Shown one piece after another: positions 1 through 9,655 of a DNA stretch of 64,000 nt. The notes beneath the pieces are model-generated. The model saw nothing but the letters and a program-made list of their open reading frames with translations. It ran no database searches and was not told where the DNA came from. The first letter of the stretch is position 1; every line of letters starts with the position of its first letter. A program made the translations under genes and the position numbers. Source of the stretch: Rhodanobacteraceae bacterium (GTDB lineage Bacteria > Pseudomonadota > Gammaproteobacteria > Xanthomonadales > Rhodanobacteraceae); assembly GCA_030123585.1 (NCBI GenBank), contig CP126120.1, forward strand, positions 496,001 to 560,000, in the 5' to 3' direction.

Positions 1-1932
1 GCGCGCGGCGGGCACGAAACTGCCGATGTGCGCCAGCAGCACGATCAATGCGTTCTGGCGCATGTAGGTGCTCTTGCCGCCCATGTTCGGGCCGGTGATC
101 ACCAGCATCCGGCGCGAGTCGTCGAGCGCGAGGTCGTTGGGTTCGAACGGTTCGGTGCGTACCTGTTCGACCACCGGGTGGTGGCCGCGCTCGATCGCGA
201 TGCAAGGTGCATCGACCAGTTGCGGCGCGTTCCAGTCCAGCGTGTCGGCGCGCTCGGCAAGATCGGCCAGCACGTCGAGTTCCGCGATCGCGGCGGCGGC
301 GTCCTTCAGCGGCGCGAGCTTGTCGATCAGCGCATCCAGTACGCCTTCGTACAACGCGCGCTCGCGCATCAAGGAACGTTCCTTCGCGGACAGCACCTTG
401 TCCTCGAAGGTTTTCAGTTCCTCGGTGATGTAGCGCTCGGCGTTCTTGGTGGTCTGGCGGCGGGTGTAGTGCGCCGGCGCCTTGGCGTCATGGGATTTGC
501 CGAACTCGATGTAGTAGCCGTGCACGCGGTTGTAGCCGACCTTCAGCGTCGCGATGCCGGTGGCGGCGCGTTCGCGCGCTTCGAGTTCGACGAGGTATTG
601 ATCGGCGTGCGTCGCGAGCTGGCGCAGTTCGTCCAGTTCCGCATCGTAGCCATCGGCGATCGCGCCGCCGTCGCGCAGCAGCATCGGCGGGCGCTCCACG
701 ATGGCCTGCGCCAGCAGCCGCGCGGTGTCGGCATGGTCGCCGATGCGTTGCAGCAGGTCGTGCAGCAACGGCGATTCGATCCGCGACAACACTTCCCGCA
801 ATGCCGGTGCGGCGGCCAGTCCATCGCGCAAGGTCGCGAGATCGCGCGGACGCGCCGAACGCAGCGCCACCCGCGCGAGGATGCGTTCGAGGTCACCGAT
901 CGCGCGCAGCTTTTCGCGCAGGGGTTCGAATGTGCGAGCGTCGATCAATACACCAACGGCCTGATGCCGCGCACGCAAAACGGTGCGGTCGCGCAGCGGA
1001 CGGTGCAGCCAGCGGCGCAGCATGCGCGCGCCCATCGGCGTGATCGTCGCATCCAGCACGCCGAGCAGGGTGTAACGCGTGTCGCCCGTCGGATGCGTGT
1101 CGAGTTCGAGGTTGCGACGGGTCGCCGCATCCATCGCCAGCGTTTCGTCGGCCGATTCGACGGCAAGTCCGGTCAGGTGCGGCAACGCGGCCTTCTGGGT
1201 TTCCTTGAGGTATTGCAGCAGGCAACCCGCGGCGCCGATCGCCGCGTGCAGGCCGTCCGCGCCGAAGCCGGACAGGTCGCGGGTGCCGAAGAACGCGGTC
1301 AGCTCGCGCGCGGCGCTGGTTTCGTCGAAATGCCACGGCGGGCGTTGGCGCAGACCGTTCAACGAAGCGACAGCCTGCGGCATCGCCGCATCCTCGCCGA
1401 CCAGCGTTTCCGCAGGTGCGAGGCGCGCGAGTTCGGCGGCCAGCGCCGCATCGTCCGCGACTTCGCTCAATACGAACCGGCCTGACGCCAGATCGGCCCA
1501 CGCCAATCCGAAACCGTCGGAACCGCGTGCGATCGCCAGCAACAGGTTGTCGCGGCGTTCCGGCAGCAGCGCCTCGTCGGTCACCGTGCCGGGCGTCACC
1601 ACCCGCACCACCTTGCGCTCCATCGGGCCCTTGCCGTTCGGATCGCCGATCTGCTCGCAGATCGCCACCGACTCGCCCGCGCGCACCAGCTTGGCAAGGT
1701 AGGCCTCGACCGCGTGATAGGGCACGCCCGCCATCGGGATCGGTGCGCCGGCCGATTCGCCGCGCTGGGTCAGCGTGATATCCAGCAGCCGCGCGGCCTT
1801 ACGCGCGTCGTCGTAGAACAACTCGTAGAAATCGCCCATCCGGAAAAACAGCAGCGTGCCCGGATACTCCGCCTTCGCGGCGAGGTACTGGCGCATCAGC
1901 GGCGTGTGGCGGGCGAGGTCTTGCGGGTTCAT
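1..1932 (-). CDS. mutS: DNA mismatch repair ATPase MutS (3' end beyond window)
   Basis: Mismatch recognition protein that binds mispaired DNA and uses ATP to recruit MutL. The reverse frame is open from an ATG at 1932 to position 1 without a stop, giving 644 residues of a protein usually about 850-870 long, so the C-terminal ATPase and dimerisation parts lie outside. The mismatch-binding F-x-E motif is visible as F35-Y36-E37 inside GDFYELF, and the Walker A motif GPNMGGKST falls at residues 614-622, the same numbering as in E. coli MutS. Lever and clamp domains lie between. It is divergent from phoB with about 120 bases between starts. Identity is secure from motif spacing and overall sequence. 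Confidence 0.97.
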   Translation of the reverse strand, partial: MNPQDLARHTPLMRQYLAAKAEYPGTLLFFRMGDFYELFYDDARKAARLLDITLTQRGESAGAPIPMAGVPYHAVEAYLAKLVRAGESVAICEQIGDPNGKGPMERKVVRVVTPGTVTDEALLPERRDNLLLAIARGSDGFGLAWADLASGRFVLSEVADDAALAAELARLAPAETLVGEDAAMPQAVASLNGLRQRPPWHFDETSAARELTAFFGTRDLSGFGADGLHAAIGAAGCLLQYLKETQKAALPHLTGLAVESADETLAMDAATRRNLELDTHPTGDTRYTLLGVLDATITPMGARMLRRWLHRPLRDRTVLRARHQAVGVLIDARTFEPLREKLRAIGDLERILARVALRSARPRDLATLRDGLAAAPALREVLSRIESPLLHDLLQRIGDHADTARLLAQAIVERPPMLLRDGGAIADGYDAELDELRQLATHADQYLVELEARERAATGIATLKVGYNRVHGYYIEFGKSHDAKAPAHYTRRQTTKNAERYITEELKTFEDKVLSAKERSLMRERALYEGVLDALIDKLAPLKDAAAAIAELDVLADLAERADTLDWNAPQLVDAPCIAIERGHHPVVEQVRTEPFEPNDLALDDSRRMLVITGPNMGGKSTYMRQNALIVLLAHIGSFVPAAR

Positions 1933-1992
1933 CAGGCGGGGCGGGGGACAAGGCAAGCGCGCAGTGTCGCATGCGCGGGCTGCCGGCCCAAG

Positions 1993-2010
1993 CTGTCACG
2001 AGACTGTCAT
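1993..2010 (+). promoter_or_regulatory. Pho box (PhoB binding site) upstream of phoB
   Basis: Two 7-base half sites, CTGTCAC and CTGTCAT, are separated by GAGA, giving the 11-base period and 18-base length of the classical PhoB operator. It ends about 12 bases before a -10-like CAATAAT (2023-2029), the usual arrangement in which the Pho box replaces a -35 element. It lies 47 bases before phoB, so phoB-phoR is probably autoregulated by phosphate limitation. It also lies about 60 bases from the mutS start on the other strand, but no matching -10 for mutS was identified. Site recognition is by eye and the functional role is inferred. Confidence 0.8.
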
Positions 2011-2056
2011 GTTGCGCCGCTGCAATAATCCCGTCACCGGACCGCCACGACATCGC

Positions 2057-2746
2057 ATGCACAAGCGCATCCTCATCGTCGAAGACGAAGCCTCGATCCG
2101 CGACATGGTCGCCTTCGCCCTGCGCAAGGCCGACATGGACGTGGCGCAAGCCGCCGATGCGCGCGCGGCCGAGATAGCGATCGCCGACGCGCCGCCCGAC
2201 CTGATCCTGCTGGACTGGATGCTGCCGGGCATGACGGGGCTGGAACTGGCGCGGCGCCTGCGCCACGACCCGCGCACCGCCGAGGTACCGATCATCATGC
2301 TGACCGCGCGCGGCGAGGAAATGGATCGCGTCAACGGCCTCGAAGCCGGTGTCGATGATTACGTGGTGAAACCCTTCTCGACGCGCGAGCTGATCGCGCG
2401 GATCAAGGCGGTGCTGCGGCGCGCGCAGGGCGACGATGGCGCCGGTTCGGTCGAGATGGGCGGCCTGCGCATCGACGGCCCGGCGCACCGCGTGTTCGCG
2501 GGCGCGACGCAAATCGAGATCGGCCCGACCGAATACCGCCTGCTGCACTTCTTCATGACCCACGCCGAGCGCGTGTATTCGCGCGCGCAACTGCTCGATC
2601 ATGTGTGGGGCGGCAGCGTGTACGTGGAGGAACGCACCGTGGACGTGCACATCCGCCGCCTGCGCAAGACGCTGGAGCCGTTCGGGCTGGAGGGTTTGAT
2701 CCAGACCGTGCGCGGCACCGGCTACCGGTTTTCCGCGTCGCCATGA
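2057..2746 (+). CDS. phoB: Phosphate regulon response regulator PhoB
   Basis: OmpR/PhoB-family response regulator that activates phosphate-starvation genes when phosphorylated by PhoR. The protein is 229 residues, exactly the usual PhoB length. The receiver domain shows the acidic pair in IVEDE (residues 9-10), the phospho-acceptor Asp in ILLDWMLPG, the Thr of MLTARG and the Lys of VVKPFS. The C-terminal winged helix contains the typical TEYRLLHFFM and VRGTGYRF segments. The ATG at 2057 was chosen over the longer frame from 1856 because it begins with MHKRILIVEDE and lies just after the Pho box. Its stop overlaps the phoR start (ATGA), so the two are translationally coupled. Confidence 0.96.
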   Translation: MHKRILIVEDEASIRDMVAFALRKADMDVAQAADARAAEIAIADAPPDLILLDWMLPGMTGLELARRLRHDPRTAEVPIIMLTARGEEMDRVNGLEAGVDDYVVKPFSTRELIARIKAVLRRAQGDDGAGSVEMGGLRIDGPAHRVFAGATQIEIGPTEYRLLHFFMTHAERVYSRAQLLDHVWGGSVYVEERTVDVHIRRLRKTLEPFGLEGLIQTVRGTGYRFSASP

Positions 2747-3804
2747 ACGGCGATCGCGCGCGCGCGCGGCGCCTCGCCGCCCAGTTGCGCGACCTGCGCA
2801 CGGTTGCCTGCGCGCTGCCGGATGCGCTGGTGCTGCTCGATCCCGACGGCCGCGTGCGCTGGTGCAATCCCGCGGCATCGCAGTTGCTCGGCATCGCGTG
2901 GCCGCGCGATCGTGGCCAGCCGGTGGCCGCACGCTTCGGTGAGGGCGAAGCCGGCGCGTGGCTGCGCGCAGGGCAGGGTGACGGCGACGACATCGCTTCG
3001 CCCGTCGATGCGGCGGTGCGATTGCAACTGACGCTGATTCCCTATGGCGACCAGCGACGCCTCTTGATCGCGCGCGACATCAGCCGGGTCGCGCGGCTGG
3101 AGCAGGTGCGCCGCGATTTCGTCGCCAACGTGTCGCACGAGTTGCGCACGCCGCTGACGGTGATCCACGGCTATCTGGAACTGCTCGATCCGGAAGACGT
3201 GCCCGCGCTGGCGCCGGTGCTGAATGAAATGCGCGCGCAATCGCAGCGGATGCGGCAGATCGTCGAGGACCTGCTGGAACTCTCAAGGCTGGAAATGCAG
3301 CAGCGCGTCGTCGAGGAACGCGTCGAGATGGCGCCGATGCTGGAGACGCTGCGCCGCGAAGCCGAAGCCCTGAGCCAGGGCCGCCATCGCATCGCGCTGG
3401 AAGATTCCGCGCACGCCGACCTGCTCGGCTCGCCCAAGGACCTGCACAGCGCGTTCTCCAACCTCGTCAGCAACGCGGTGCGCTACACACCCGAAGGCGG
3501 CAGCATCACGATCCGCTGGAAGCGCGCCGGCAGCGGCGCGGAATATTCGGTCAGCGACACCGGCTACGGCATTCCCGCCGAGCACCTGTCGCGGTTGACC
3601 GAACGTTTCTACCGCGTGTCGTCCAGCCGCTCGCGCGCCACCGGCGGCACCGGCCTTGGCCTGTCGATCGTCAAGCACGTGCTGAACCTGCACGACGCCA
3701 GTTTGCGGATCGCGAGCGAGGCGGGGAAGGGCTCGACCTTCGCCTGCGTGTTCGATGGGGCGCGATTGCTGGATGCGGAAGCTGGTGTACAGACCAGCTC
3801 ATGA
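2743..3804 (+). CDS. phoR: Phosphate regulon sensor kinase PhoR (no membrane anchor seen)
   Basis: Histidine kinase partner of PhoB. From the overlapping ATG at 2743 the protein has 353 residues: a PAS-like segment (about 20-115), HisKA with phospho-acceptor His132 in NVSHELRTPL, and a HATPase domain with N box (FSNLVSNAVRYTPEGG), G1 (DTGYGI) and G2 (GTGLGLSI). E. coli PhoR has about 430 residues and begins with two membrane helices; here the N-terminus is short, Arg-rich and polar with no hydrophobic segment. A longer reading from 2605 would only overlap phoB and adds no membrane segment. The assignment rests on the operon with phoB. The protein may be soluble or recruited by a partner. Confidence 0.9.
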   Translation: MNGDRARARRLAAQLRDLRTVACALPDALVLLDPDGRVRWCNPAASQLLGIAWPRDRGQPVAARFGEGEAGAWLRAGQGDGDDIASPVDAAVRLQLTLIPYGDQRRLLIARDISRVARLEQVRRDFVANVSHELRTPLTVIHGYLELLDPEDVPALAPVLNEMRAQSQRMRQIVEDLLELSRLEMQQRVVEERVEMAPMLETLRREAEALSQGRHRIALEDSAHADLLGSPKDLHSAFSNLVSNAVRYTPEGGSITIRWKRAGSGAEYSVSDTGYGIPAEHLSRLTERFYRVSSSRSRATGGTGLGLSIVKHVLNLHDASLRIASEAGKGSTFACVFDGARLLDAEAGVQTSS

Positions 3805-3894
3805 CCGCAGCGGACGTGGTCGATCGACTTCGACTTTGATTCATTTGGCCGGGGTCGGCCCGAAGCAGCCCCTCAGGGCTGTTGCACCAAAGCA

Positions 3895-5184
3895 TCAGCT
3901 AACAGCGACCGCACCCCTCATCTTGTCCAACGGCGCGCTTTTGCGGAACAACTTCTTCGCCAACGCAATCTGCGTGCGAAGTCTCGGGGAAAATTCGTCC
4001 GTCTTGCCGAGTCGTTCCGACTTCAGAAACGCATTCAAGTCCTTCATCTTCTGGAATTCAGGCTCCAAAAACAGGCTGTCCTCATTTCCATCAGTCAAAT
4101 AATCGTCAACAACCTGGACTGCTGCATCACCGATATCACCTAAGTACCCACCCTTTTGAAGCTTTTGGATCGCTAATGAAATGTCGCGATGTCCATAGCT
4201 TAATTGGCTGTTTATTAGAAAGTCCTTCACAAGATCAACGACAATCATCATAAACAAGTAGCGTGTTTGTCCGCGACTAGGTTGCTTCGCACCACGGCCA
4301 AACCCATACATACCTGCTAATTTCTGAATTAGAAAGGCCGCATAAAGATCATCAACCCCAAATGAATCACCGCTTGTGATCTTGTGAAAAAACGAACCGC
4401 CAGGGGCAAATGGCGGATTCTTACCGAACGCGATGCCGGGCTCGCACAGCCATCCAGCAGCGTAGGCTTTCAGCAAATCAAATGCATAGGCAGCCTCTTC
4501 GTAATGCGGTAGTGCAAGTGGATTCTGGCGTTGAAGCGCCTTCCGAGCTTCCCAAGCGCCACGCTGAATTTCCAAAAATACTCCGTATCGGGAATTGAAC
4601 TGTGGGGCCCAAGATCGGAAATCCTTTTCTAGTGCGATAAAATCCTTGTCGCTGACTGCGTTCTGGGAGTTCGTATAGCGAGTAGTTTCAGTTAATAACT
4701 CTTCTCCCTCATTCCCGACCACGACTATCTTGGTGATTACCACGGATTTCGATAATCTTCCTTGCCATTCGATTTGCGTTTCGTTGGGCGACGTGCCGCC
4801 GGAGTTCAGGCGTCGTTGCAGAACAAGCCATATCGAGCGTGTCGTTTGGCATCCGTTAACGATGAACGGGTTAGTGAGCGACAAAATGTCGTTGTCCTTT
4901 CTAACTACTTTCTCGGTAACAATAGTGATGCCGTTGTTGTAAAGGCCAAAGCGTTCTGGATATTTTTCGATTGTCGCCTCGATGCCTTTGTTGACCTTTC
5001 TACGGTTACCTAGAAATTTACGCACGTTCTTTTCATACAGCAAATCTAGATCGCCGGTACGAGCTTTATAGGCCGCCATGAATTGGAAGACATCGGTTAG
5101 ACTCGTGGCACCAATGAGCAAAGTATCGTCAGAATTCGCGACTGCTGTTCTTAGGTCAACTTTGAGTCCAGCTTCGTCCGACAT
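3895..5184 (-). pseudogene. AIPR-family abortive-infection protein, 5' end lost at an IS30 junction
   Basis: The 429 residues contain the AIPR core: NVRKFLGNRRKVNKGI, then RFGLYNNGITIV and FIVNGCQTTRSI, as in proteins linked to abortive phage infection. AIPR proteins usually carry a substantial N-terminal region before the NVR motif; here only about 50 residues precede it. The coding frame stays open upstream of the ATG at 5184 through 5238 (residues AVSLETIYNKVAEDEKA) and then meets a stop within the left inverted repeat of the IS element, so the gene was cut by that event. Base composition is clearly less GC-rich than the flanking core genes, suggesting acquisition by transfer. Activity is doubtful without the N-terminus. 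Confidence 0.75.
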
Positions 5185-5238
5185 CGCCTTTTCATCTTCG
5201 GCGACCTTGTTATAGATCGTTTCGAGGGAAACTGCTTG

Positions 5239-6291
5239 GTGAATTCAATTCCGAAGTGCAACACCTGACCCAACGAAGCGGCGCAGGTGCGGTAGCCTGC
5301 GCTCCTTCACCGGCAAGTGGAGTTGCACATGAGCTACGCGCACCTGAGCCAAGAGGAACGTTACCAGATTCGGTGGTTGCGGAACGGCGGCTGGACGCTG
5401 GAGGACATCGGGCTTGAACTGCGACGATCGCCCAGCACGATCAGCCGCGAGCTGCGGCGCAATGCCACCCCGAAGGGCGCGTACGATCACCGCGACGCAC
5501 AACGCCAGGCGGTGCAGCGCAGGCACGCCGCAAGTGCGCTGCCTCGCATTGGTGTGGAAGACTGGGCGAAGGTGGAAGCCCGCTTGCGTGAAGACTGGAG
5601 CCCTGAGCAGATTGCCGGCACGGGCGACGTGGCCATCAGCATCGAACGCATCTACCAGCACATCGCTGCGGATCGTCAACGCGGCGGCACGCTGTGGCAG
5701 CACCTGCGCCGGCGCAAGCGACGGCGACGTCACCGCTGCGGTACCCCGCGGGAGCGCCAGCGCTTTGGCGGCCGGCGGATTCACGAACGTCCCGCCATCG
5801 TCGAGCGACGCGGCCGCGTCGGCGACTTCGAGGGCGACACCCTCGTCGGCAAGGGTCCGGCCCGTATCGTTACCCTGGTGGACCGCAAAAGCGGCTGGGT
5901 GCGCTTGCGCAAGGTGTCCGACGGCACCGCCACCGCCGTGGCCGAGGCGGTCCTGAGCGTCCTGCATCCCGTGCGCGCCTGCGTGCATACCCTCACCTGG
6001 GACAACGGCAGCGAATTCGCCGAGCACCGGCTCATGGATGTCGGACTCGGGGCCGACAGCTACTTCGCGACGCCGTACGCATCGTGGCAACGCGGCTGCA
6101 ACGAAAACCTCAACGGTCTGGTTCGCCAGTACATCCCGAAGGGCTGTGACATCAGCCTGTTCACGGACGACGCGATCCAGCAGATCGAAGACAAACTCAA
6201 CCGACGTCCCAGAAAAAGACTCGGCTACCGAACCCCAGAGCAAGTGTTCGAGCTATCCTTCAAACGCGTTGCACTTCGTAGTTGAACTCAC
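5239..6291 (+). mobile_element. IS30-family insertion sequence, about 1053 bases
   Basis: The element is bounded by inverted repeats at 5239-5262 and 6268-6291. The 24-base ends read GTGAATTCAATTC... and, on the reverse strand, GTGAGTTCAACTA..., both finishing CGAAGTGCAAC, with three mismatches. They enclose one DDE transposase gene. No short target duplication is evident: the left flank is ...CTGCTTG and the right flank CCTATG.... Both neighbouring genes are cut at their 5' ends exactly at the boundaries, which fits an IS-mediated deletion, or recombination between two copies, better than one clean insertion. Confidence 0.88.
5329..6285 (+). CDS. IS30-family DDE transposase
   Basis: Transposase for the surrounding element, 318 residues. 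The N-terminal helix-turn-helix is of the IS30 type (LSQEERYQIRWL..., then SPSTISRELRRN). The catalytic core shows the three acidic residues in GDFEGDT, TWDNGSEF and the Glu of CNENLNGLVRQYIPKG, all in typical IS30 context. The ATG at 5329 was preferred to an upstream GTG at 5317 because AGTGGAG lies at a good ribosome-binding distance. The reading frame is intact and all catalytic residues are present, so the element may still be mobile. Confidence 0.93.
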   Translation: MSYAHLSQEERYQIRWLRNGGWTLEDIGLELRRSPSTISRELRRNATPKGAYDHRDAQRQAVQRRHAASALPRIGVEDWAKVEARLREDWSPEQIAGTGDVAISIERIYQHIAADRQRGGTLWQHLRRRKRRRRHRCGTPRERQRFGGRRIHERPAIVERRGRVGDFEGDTLVGKGPARIVTLVDRKSGWVRLRKVSDGTATAVAEAVLSVLHPVRACVHTLTWDNGSEFAEHRLMDVGLGADSYFATPYASWQRGCNENLNGLVRQYIPKGCDISLFTDDAIQQIEDKLNRRPRKRLGYRTPEQVFELSFKRVALRS

Positions 6292-7040
6292 CCTATGTGC
6301 TGGAGTCCAAGCATTTTCATGCAGGCATCAAGATTACTGAGCAGGGCGAATTCCTGCGCTGGAATGACTACAAGCGCACGTACGAAGGGATGGAATCGCC
6401 TCTCGAGCAGAACGAACGTCACATTGCCGTACTGAAGGATGTGCTGAAAACGCTTGATCTTCCGGTACGCCTCGGTGTGCGCATCACTCCAACCTGTCAT
6501 TCGTTCGTGCTGGTTTCGTCGAAGTCGCGAATCGACAGGCCAAAGAAGTTCGATACCAGCAGGATCATCAAGGCCGACCAGATCAAGACCAGCATTTGGA
6601 ACGATATCGATAATGAAGGCGCGCTGACCACCTTGGCCTCGATCGCCAAGCTAGTTTCACCCGAGACCATGGAAAACGTGGCCAGGCAGTTGGCCGCGCA
6701 GCATCGGCCTGTCAAATGGCCGCTGCCGGACTGGCTGGTGGCGCAGCCAGCGTCGATTGCTGAAGAACGACCGCAATCCGCGACGCGGAAGACAACGCCA
6801 CAAGCGCAAGCGCCTGCCAGCGGTGGACCGCGTTGCAAGAAATGTGGCGGCGGCAAGGGCGCCATCCTGTATGGGAAGTACGGCTACTACTTCAAGTGCA
6901 ATGCTTGCGACGGCAATACCGCGATACGGTTTACGTGTCTGCCTGGCCATGCGCCCAAGCTTCGGAAAAAGGGCAACGAGTTCTTCCGTGATTGCGCCGA
7001 ATGCAACACGACGGAGAGATACTTCGTGAACGCGAGTTGA
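6282..7040 (+). pseudogene. NERD-domain nuclease with C-terminal zinc ribbon, 5' end lost at the IS30 junction
   Basis: Native sequence begins at 6292; the nominal TTG at 6282 belongs to the IS right repeat and is preceded immediately by an in-frame TAG. The remaining roughly 250 residues start inside the nuclease motif: ESKHFHAGIKI holds the E-x-K half of the catalytic site, while the upstream Asp and the first helices are missing. GEFLRWNDYKRTYEGM and SPLEQNERHIAVL are typical of NERD proteins. The C-terminus carries a topoisomerase-like zinc finger (CKKCGGGKG..., then CNAC, CAEC). NERD proteins occur in plasmid, helicase and defence contexts. Truncation at the catalytic core makes activity unlikely. 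Confidence 0.75.
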
Positions 7041-7050
7041 GTCGTTGCAA

Positions 7051-7077
7051 CCCGGATCAAGCGAAGCGTAATCCGGA
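7051..7077. repeat. Short intergenic palindromic repeat (CCCGGAT...ATCCGG type)
   Basis: The segment CCCGGATCAAGCGAAGCGTA followed by ATCCGG has complementary ends (CCGGAT/ATCCGG) and resembles a dispersed intergenic repeat of proteobacteria. It lies at the right edge of the accessory island. The rest of the 164-base gap before the next gene shows nothing else recognisable apart from a ribosome-binding site (GAGGAG) before 7205. Confidence 0.45.
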
Positions 7078-7204
7078 GCTTCCAAACTGCTTGACCCTGA
7101 TTGTCGATTCGACGATCCCTCGTTCGTCGCCATGACAGGAGCGTGCGGTGCACCGGAATCCGCCGGCCGCGGCTCCGCCCATTCACTCACGAGGAGACAC
7201 GACG

Positions 7205-7555
7205 ATGCGATTCCTTTCACTTGTGCGGGTCAAGGAAAACACCGGACAGAAGCCCAGCGAGAAACTGATGGCCGATATGGGCCAATTGATGGCCGAGATG
7301 ACCGCGGACGGGACTTTGCTGGATACGGCGGGCCTGCGGCCGACCTCCGAAGGCAAACGCGTGCGCCTGTCCTACGGCACGCAGAAGGTGTCGGATGGTC
7401 CGTTCACCGAGTCCAAGGAGGTAATCGGCGGCTATGCGTTGCTGCAGGCCGATTCGATGGAGCACGCGCTGCAACTCACGAAGCGCTTCCTCGACGTGCA
7501 CGGCGACGAGTGGGAAGTGGAGTGCGAACTGCGGCAGATCGCTGAGAATTGCTAG
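7205..7555 (+). CDS. YCII-related (DGPF-domain) protein
   Basis: Small soluble protein of 116 residues in the YCII/DGPF family of ferredoxin-like fold proteins. It carries the family signature VSDGPFTESKEVIGGYALLQADSMEHAL and the N-terminal strand MRFLSLVRV. The ATG at 7205 has a strong GAGGAG site about 9 bases upstream; a longer frame from 7148 has no such support. Biochemical role is unproven. Homologues often sit beside ECF-type sigma factor genes, but none is seen here. The next gene on the same strand is a GST-like protein 58 bases downstream. Confidence 0.85.
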   Translation: MRFLSLVRVKENTGQKPSEKLMADMGQLMAEMTADGTLLDTAGLRPTSEGKRVRLSYGTQKVSDGPFTESKEVIGGYALLQADSMEHALQLTKRFLDVHGDEWEVECELRQIAENC

Positions 7556-7613
7556 GGCATTCTCGCGCACGCTCGACTCTCGACGGAGTCACGCAATCAT
7601 TCGGAGCCTTCCA

Positions 7614-8279
7614 ATGACCCCTACCATCACGGCGTTTGAACAATCGCCCGACCGCGGCAAGGGTCTGGCGCGTGACATGCGTCTTCGCTGGGCGTTCGAG
7701 GAAGTGGGCCAGCCTTACAACGTTCGACTTGTTTCGTTCAATGCGATGAAAGAGCCCGCACACTTTGCGCTACATCCGTTTGGGGCGATTCCGACTTATG
7801 AAGAAGGCGATCTTGTCCTGTTCGAATCGGGGGCGATCGTGTTGCATGTCGCGGAGCGCCACACTGGCCTGCTGCCGGACGACGCGAACGCCCGGGCGCG
7901 CGCGATCGCCTGGATGTTCGCCGCGCTCAACACGGTGGAGCCGCCGATCCTTGAACTCGCGAACGCCAGGCTGCTCGAGCGCGACAAGACCTGGTACGAC
8001 GAGCGCCTGCCTTTGGTCGAGGATCGCGTCCGGAGCCGGCTGAAACAACTTTCTGCTCGCCTCGGTGATGCCGACTGGCTCGACGGCGCGTTCAGCGCGG
8101 GCGACCTCATGATGGTGCATGCGCTGCTCCGGTTGAAGCCCTCGGGCATCCTGGACGAATATCCGAACCTTTCCGCCTACATCGCCCGAGGCGAATCGCG
8201 GCCCGCCTACAAGCGTGCTTTCGATGCGCAATGGGCGGTTTTCACCACCGCACAATCTCCCAAGGAAAGAGGGAATTGA
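7614..8279 (+). CDS. Glutathione S-transferase family protein
   Basis: Cytosolic GST fold of 221 residues. The thioredoxin-like N-terminal domain (about 1-85) contains the cis-proline region GAIPTYEEGDLVLFESGAI, with the ES pair that binds the glutathione gamma-glutamyl group. The all-helical C-terminal domain includes DWLDGAFSAGDLMMVHALLRL. The start at 7614 gives MTPTITAFEQ and removes an unsupported extension that would overlap the YCII gene. Substrate cannot be told from sequence. Confidence 0.87.
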   Translation: MTPTITAFEQSPDRGKGLARDMRLRWAFEEVGQPYNVRLVSFNAMKEPAHFALHPFGAIPTYEEGDLVLFESGAIVLHVAERHTGLLPDDANARARAIAWMFAALNTVEPPILELANARLLERDKTWYDERLPLVEDRVRSRLKQLSARLGDADWLDGAFSAGDLMMVHALLRLKPSGILDEYPNLSAYIARGESRPAYKRAFDAQWAVFTTAQSPKERGN

Positions 8280-8287
8280 GGCAAGGA

Positions 8288-8734
8288 TCAGCCGGCCGCT
8301 TTCTTCACCAGCTCGCGGATGCGTTTTTCCTCGGCGGCGGTCAACTTCAGCAGCGCGAATGAAGTCGGCCACATGGCTCCGTCGTCGAGCTTGGCGGGAT
8401 CATTGAAACCCAAGGTCAGGTAGCGATCCTTGAACTTGGATGCGGGCTTGAAGAAGCAGATGACCTTGTCGTCCGCGTTGGCGTAGGCGGGCATGCCGTA
8501 CCAGGTCCTGGGCATGAGCTGCGGCGCGGCGTCCCGGATGACCTTGTGCAGGCGTTCGCACAACGCGCGCTCGGCCTCCGGCGTCTTCGCGATGGCAGCC
8601 AGCACGTCTTTCTCGCCGTCCGCGCCGCGCTTCGCATTCTTCAATTCGCGCACACGTTCTTTCATCGCGGCGCGTTCTTCGGCGGTGAATCCTGCGGACG
8701 ATTTGCTGGTCTTGATGGGGTTCTTGGGTGCCAT
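8288..8734 (-). CDS. DUF1801 (YdhG-like) domain protein
   Basis: Protein of 148 residues on the reverse strand, convergent with the GST gene and only 8 bases from it. The C-terminal part has the DUF1801 pattern: [36 protein letters not shown] and a final helix [14 protein letters not shown]. The N-terminal 50 residues are Lys/Arg-rich and probably flexible ([17 protein letters not shown]). Some relatives have been described as frataxin-like iron chaperones, but function here is unknown. The ATG at 8734 precedes [11 protein letters not shown]. Confidence 0.78.
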   Translation of the reverse strand: MAPKNPIKTSKSSAGFTAEERAAMKERVRELKNAKRGADGEKDVLAAIAKTPEAERALCERLHKVIRDAAPQLMPRTWYGMPAYANADDKVICFFKPASKFKDRYLTLGFNDPAKLDDGAMWPTSFALLKLTAAEEKRIRELVKKAAG

Positions 8735-8790
8735 GGCTGGTTTCCTGTGTTCGATGGGTCGTGTTGCACCCATTCTGCCTGCGTTGACGT

Positions 8791-9450
8791 TCAGTCGCGA
8801 TCCGGCGCACCGAGCGGAAACAGCGGGCGATACGGCCGCCCGCCCTCGACGCAGCGCGCGAACGATGGACGTTTCAGCAGTCGTGCGCGATAGGCATGCA
8901 CGTTGCGGAACTGCTTGCCGATTTCGTGCGTCCAGTCCGCGTAGAACAATGACGGCGCAGCGGCGCAGTCGGCGAGGCTGAAGGCCTCGCCCGCGGCCCA
9001 TTCACGGCCGGCCATGCGTTGATCGAGCCACGCGTAGGCAGTGTCCAGCAAGGCGCGCGCTTCATTGGTGCCATAGGGATCACGATCGGTGACAGGCCGC
9101 AGCGAGTTGAACACGATCCTCTGCTGCGGCCCGTTGATGTAATTGTCGAAGAAGCGGTCCAGCATGCGCACGTCCACGGCCTTGTCCGCGTCCGCTGGAA
9201 TCAACCGCGACGTTCCAGGATGGTGGACGTCGAGGTATTCGATGATGCTCGTGGCTTCCATCACCTGCCGGTCGCCCTCGACCAGCAACGGAAATTTCCG
9301 GATCGGCCAGCGCCGGGCGAACTCGGTGTAGATGTCTGGATGGTCGGGCGCGAGCGTCATGAATTCGAACGGAGCGTCGTTTTCGTACAACGCCACCAGC
9401 GCCTTCTGCGTGTACGACGAAAACGGGTGGCCGAACAGCTTCAGGGTCAT
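8791..9450 (-). CDS. Glutathione S-transferase family protein
   Basis: Second GST-like protein, 219 residues, encoded on the opposite strand from the first and not closely similar to it. The N-terminal domain begins [23 protein letters not shown], with a Ser-Ser in the active-site region, followed by KFPLLVEGD and [10 protein letters not shown] (glutathione-binding). The C-terminal helical domain contains [19 protein letters not shown]. The start was placed where the fold begins; a longer frame to 9567 adds Arg-rich sequence without support. The 205-base gap upstream (9451-9655) shows no other feature. Confidence 0.87.
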   Translation of the reverse strand: MTLKLFGHPFSSYTQKALVALYENDAPFEFMTLAPDHPDIYTEFARRWPIRKFPLLVEGDRQVMEATSIIEYLDVHHPGTSRLIPADADKAVDVRMLDRFFDNYINGPQQRIVFNSLRPVTDRDPYGTNEARALLDTAYAWLDQRMAGREWAAGEAFSLADCAAAPSLFYADWTHEIGKQFRNVHAYRARLLKRPSFARCVEGGRPYRPLFPLGAPDRD

Positions 9451-9655
9451 GAGCGAATTCCGTGGGCAGGGTGATTTGACTCTGCGACGAACGACACGAA
9501 TCGAAATCGACAAAGGTCGCTGGAAGGCCTGCAAAGCCGGAAGTGCCTCAGCAAGTTTGCTGCTCATCGCTCCCGCCGCGACTCGGATGGAGCGGCGGGG
9601 CTCGCAGCGGAAAAGAATGGGGTTGAGCTCAACGCGTGCGCGCGGCGCCGACGCA

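Noticed and set aside
28..1485. Long forward-strand open frame of 485 codons opposite mutS
   Set aside because: It is the complement of the mutS coding strand, with Arg/Gln/Ala-rich low-complexity translation and no family features; MutS motifs on the other strand are unambiguous.
3805..3894. Possible terminator or attachment site after phoR
   Set aside because: A short CCCCTCAGGGC-type stem is present but too weak, and no repeat of this sequence was found at the other edge of the accessory island.
5245..6243. Reverse-strand open frame inside the IS element
   Set aside because: Antisense to the IS30 transposase; IS30 elements carry a single transposase gene and the forward frame has the DDE residues.
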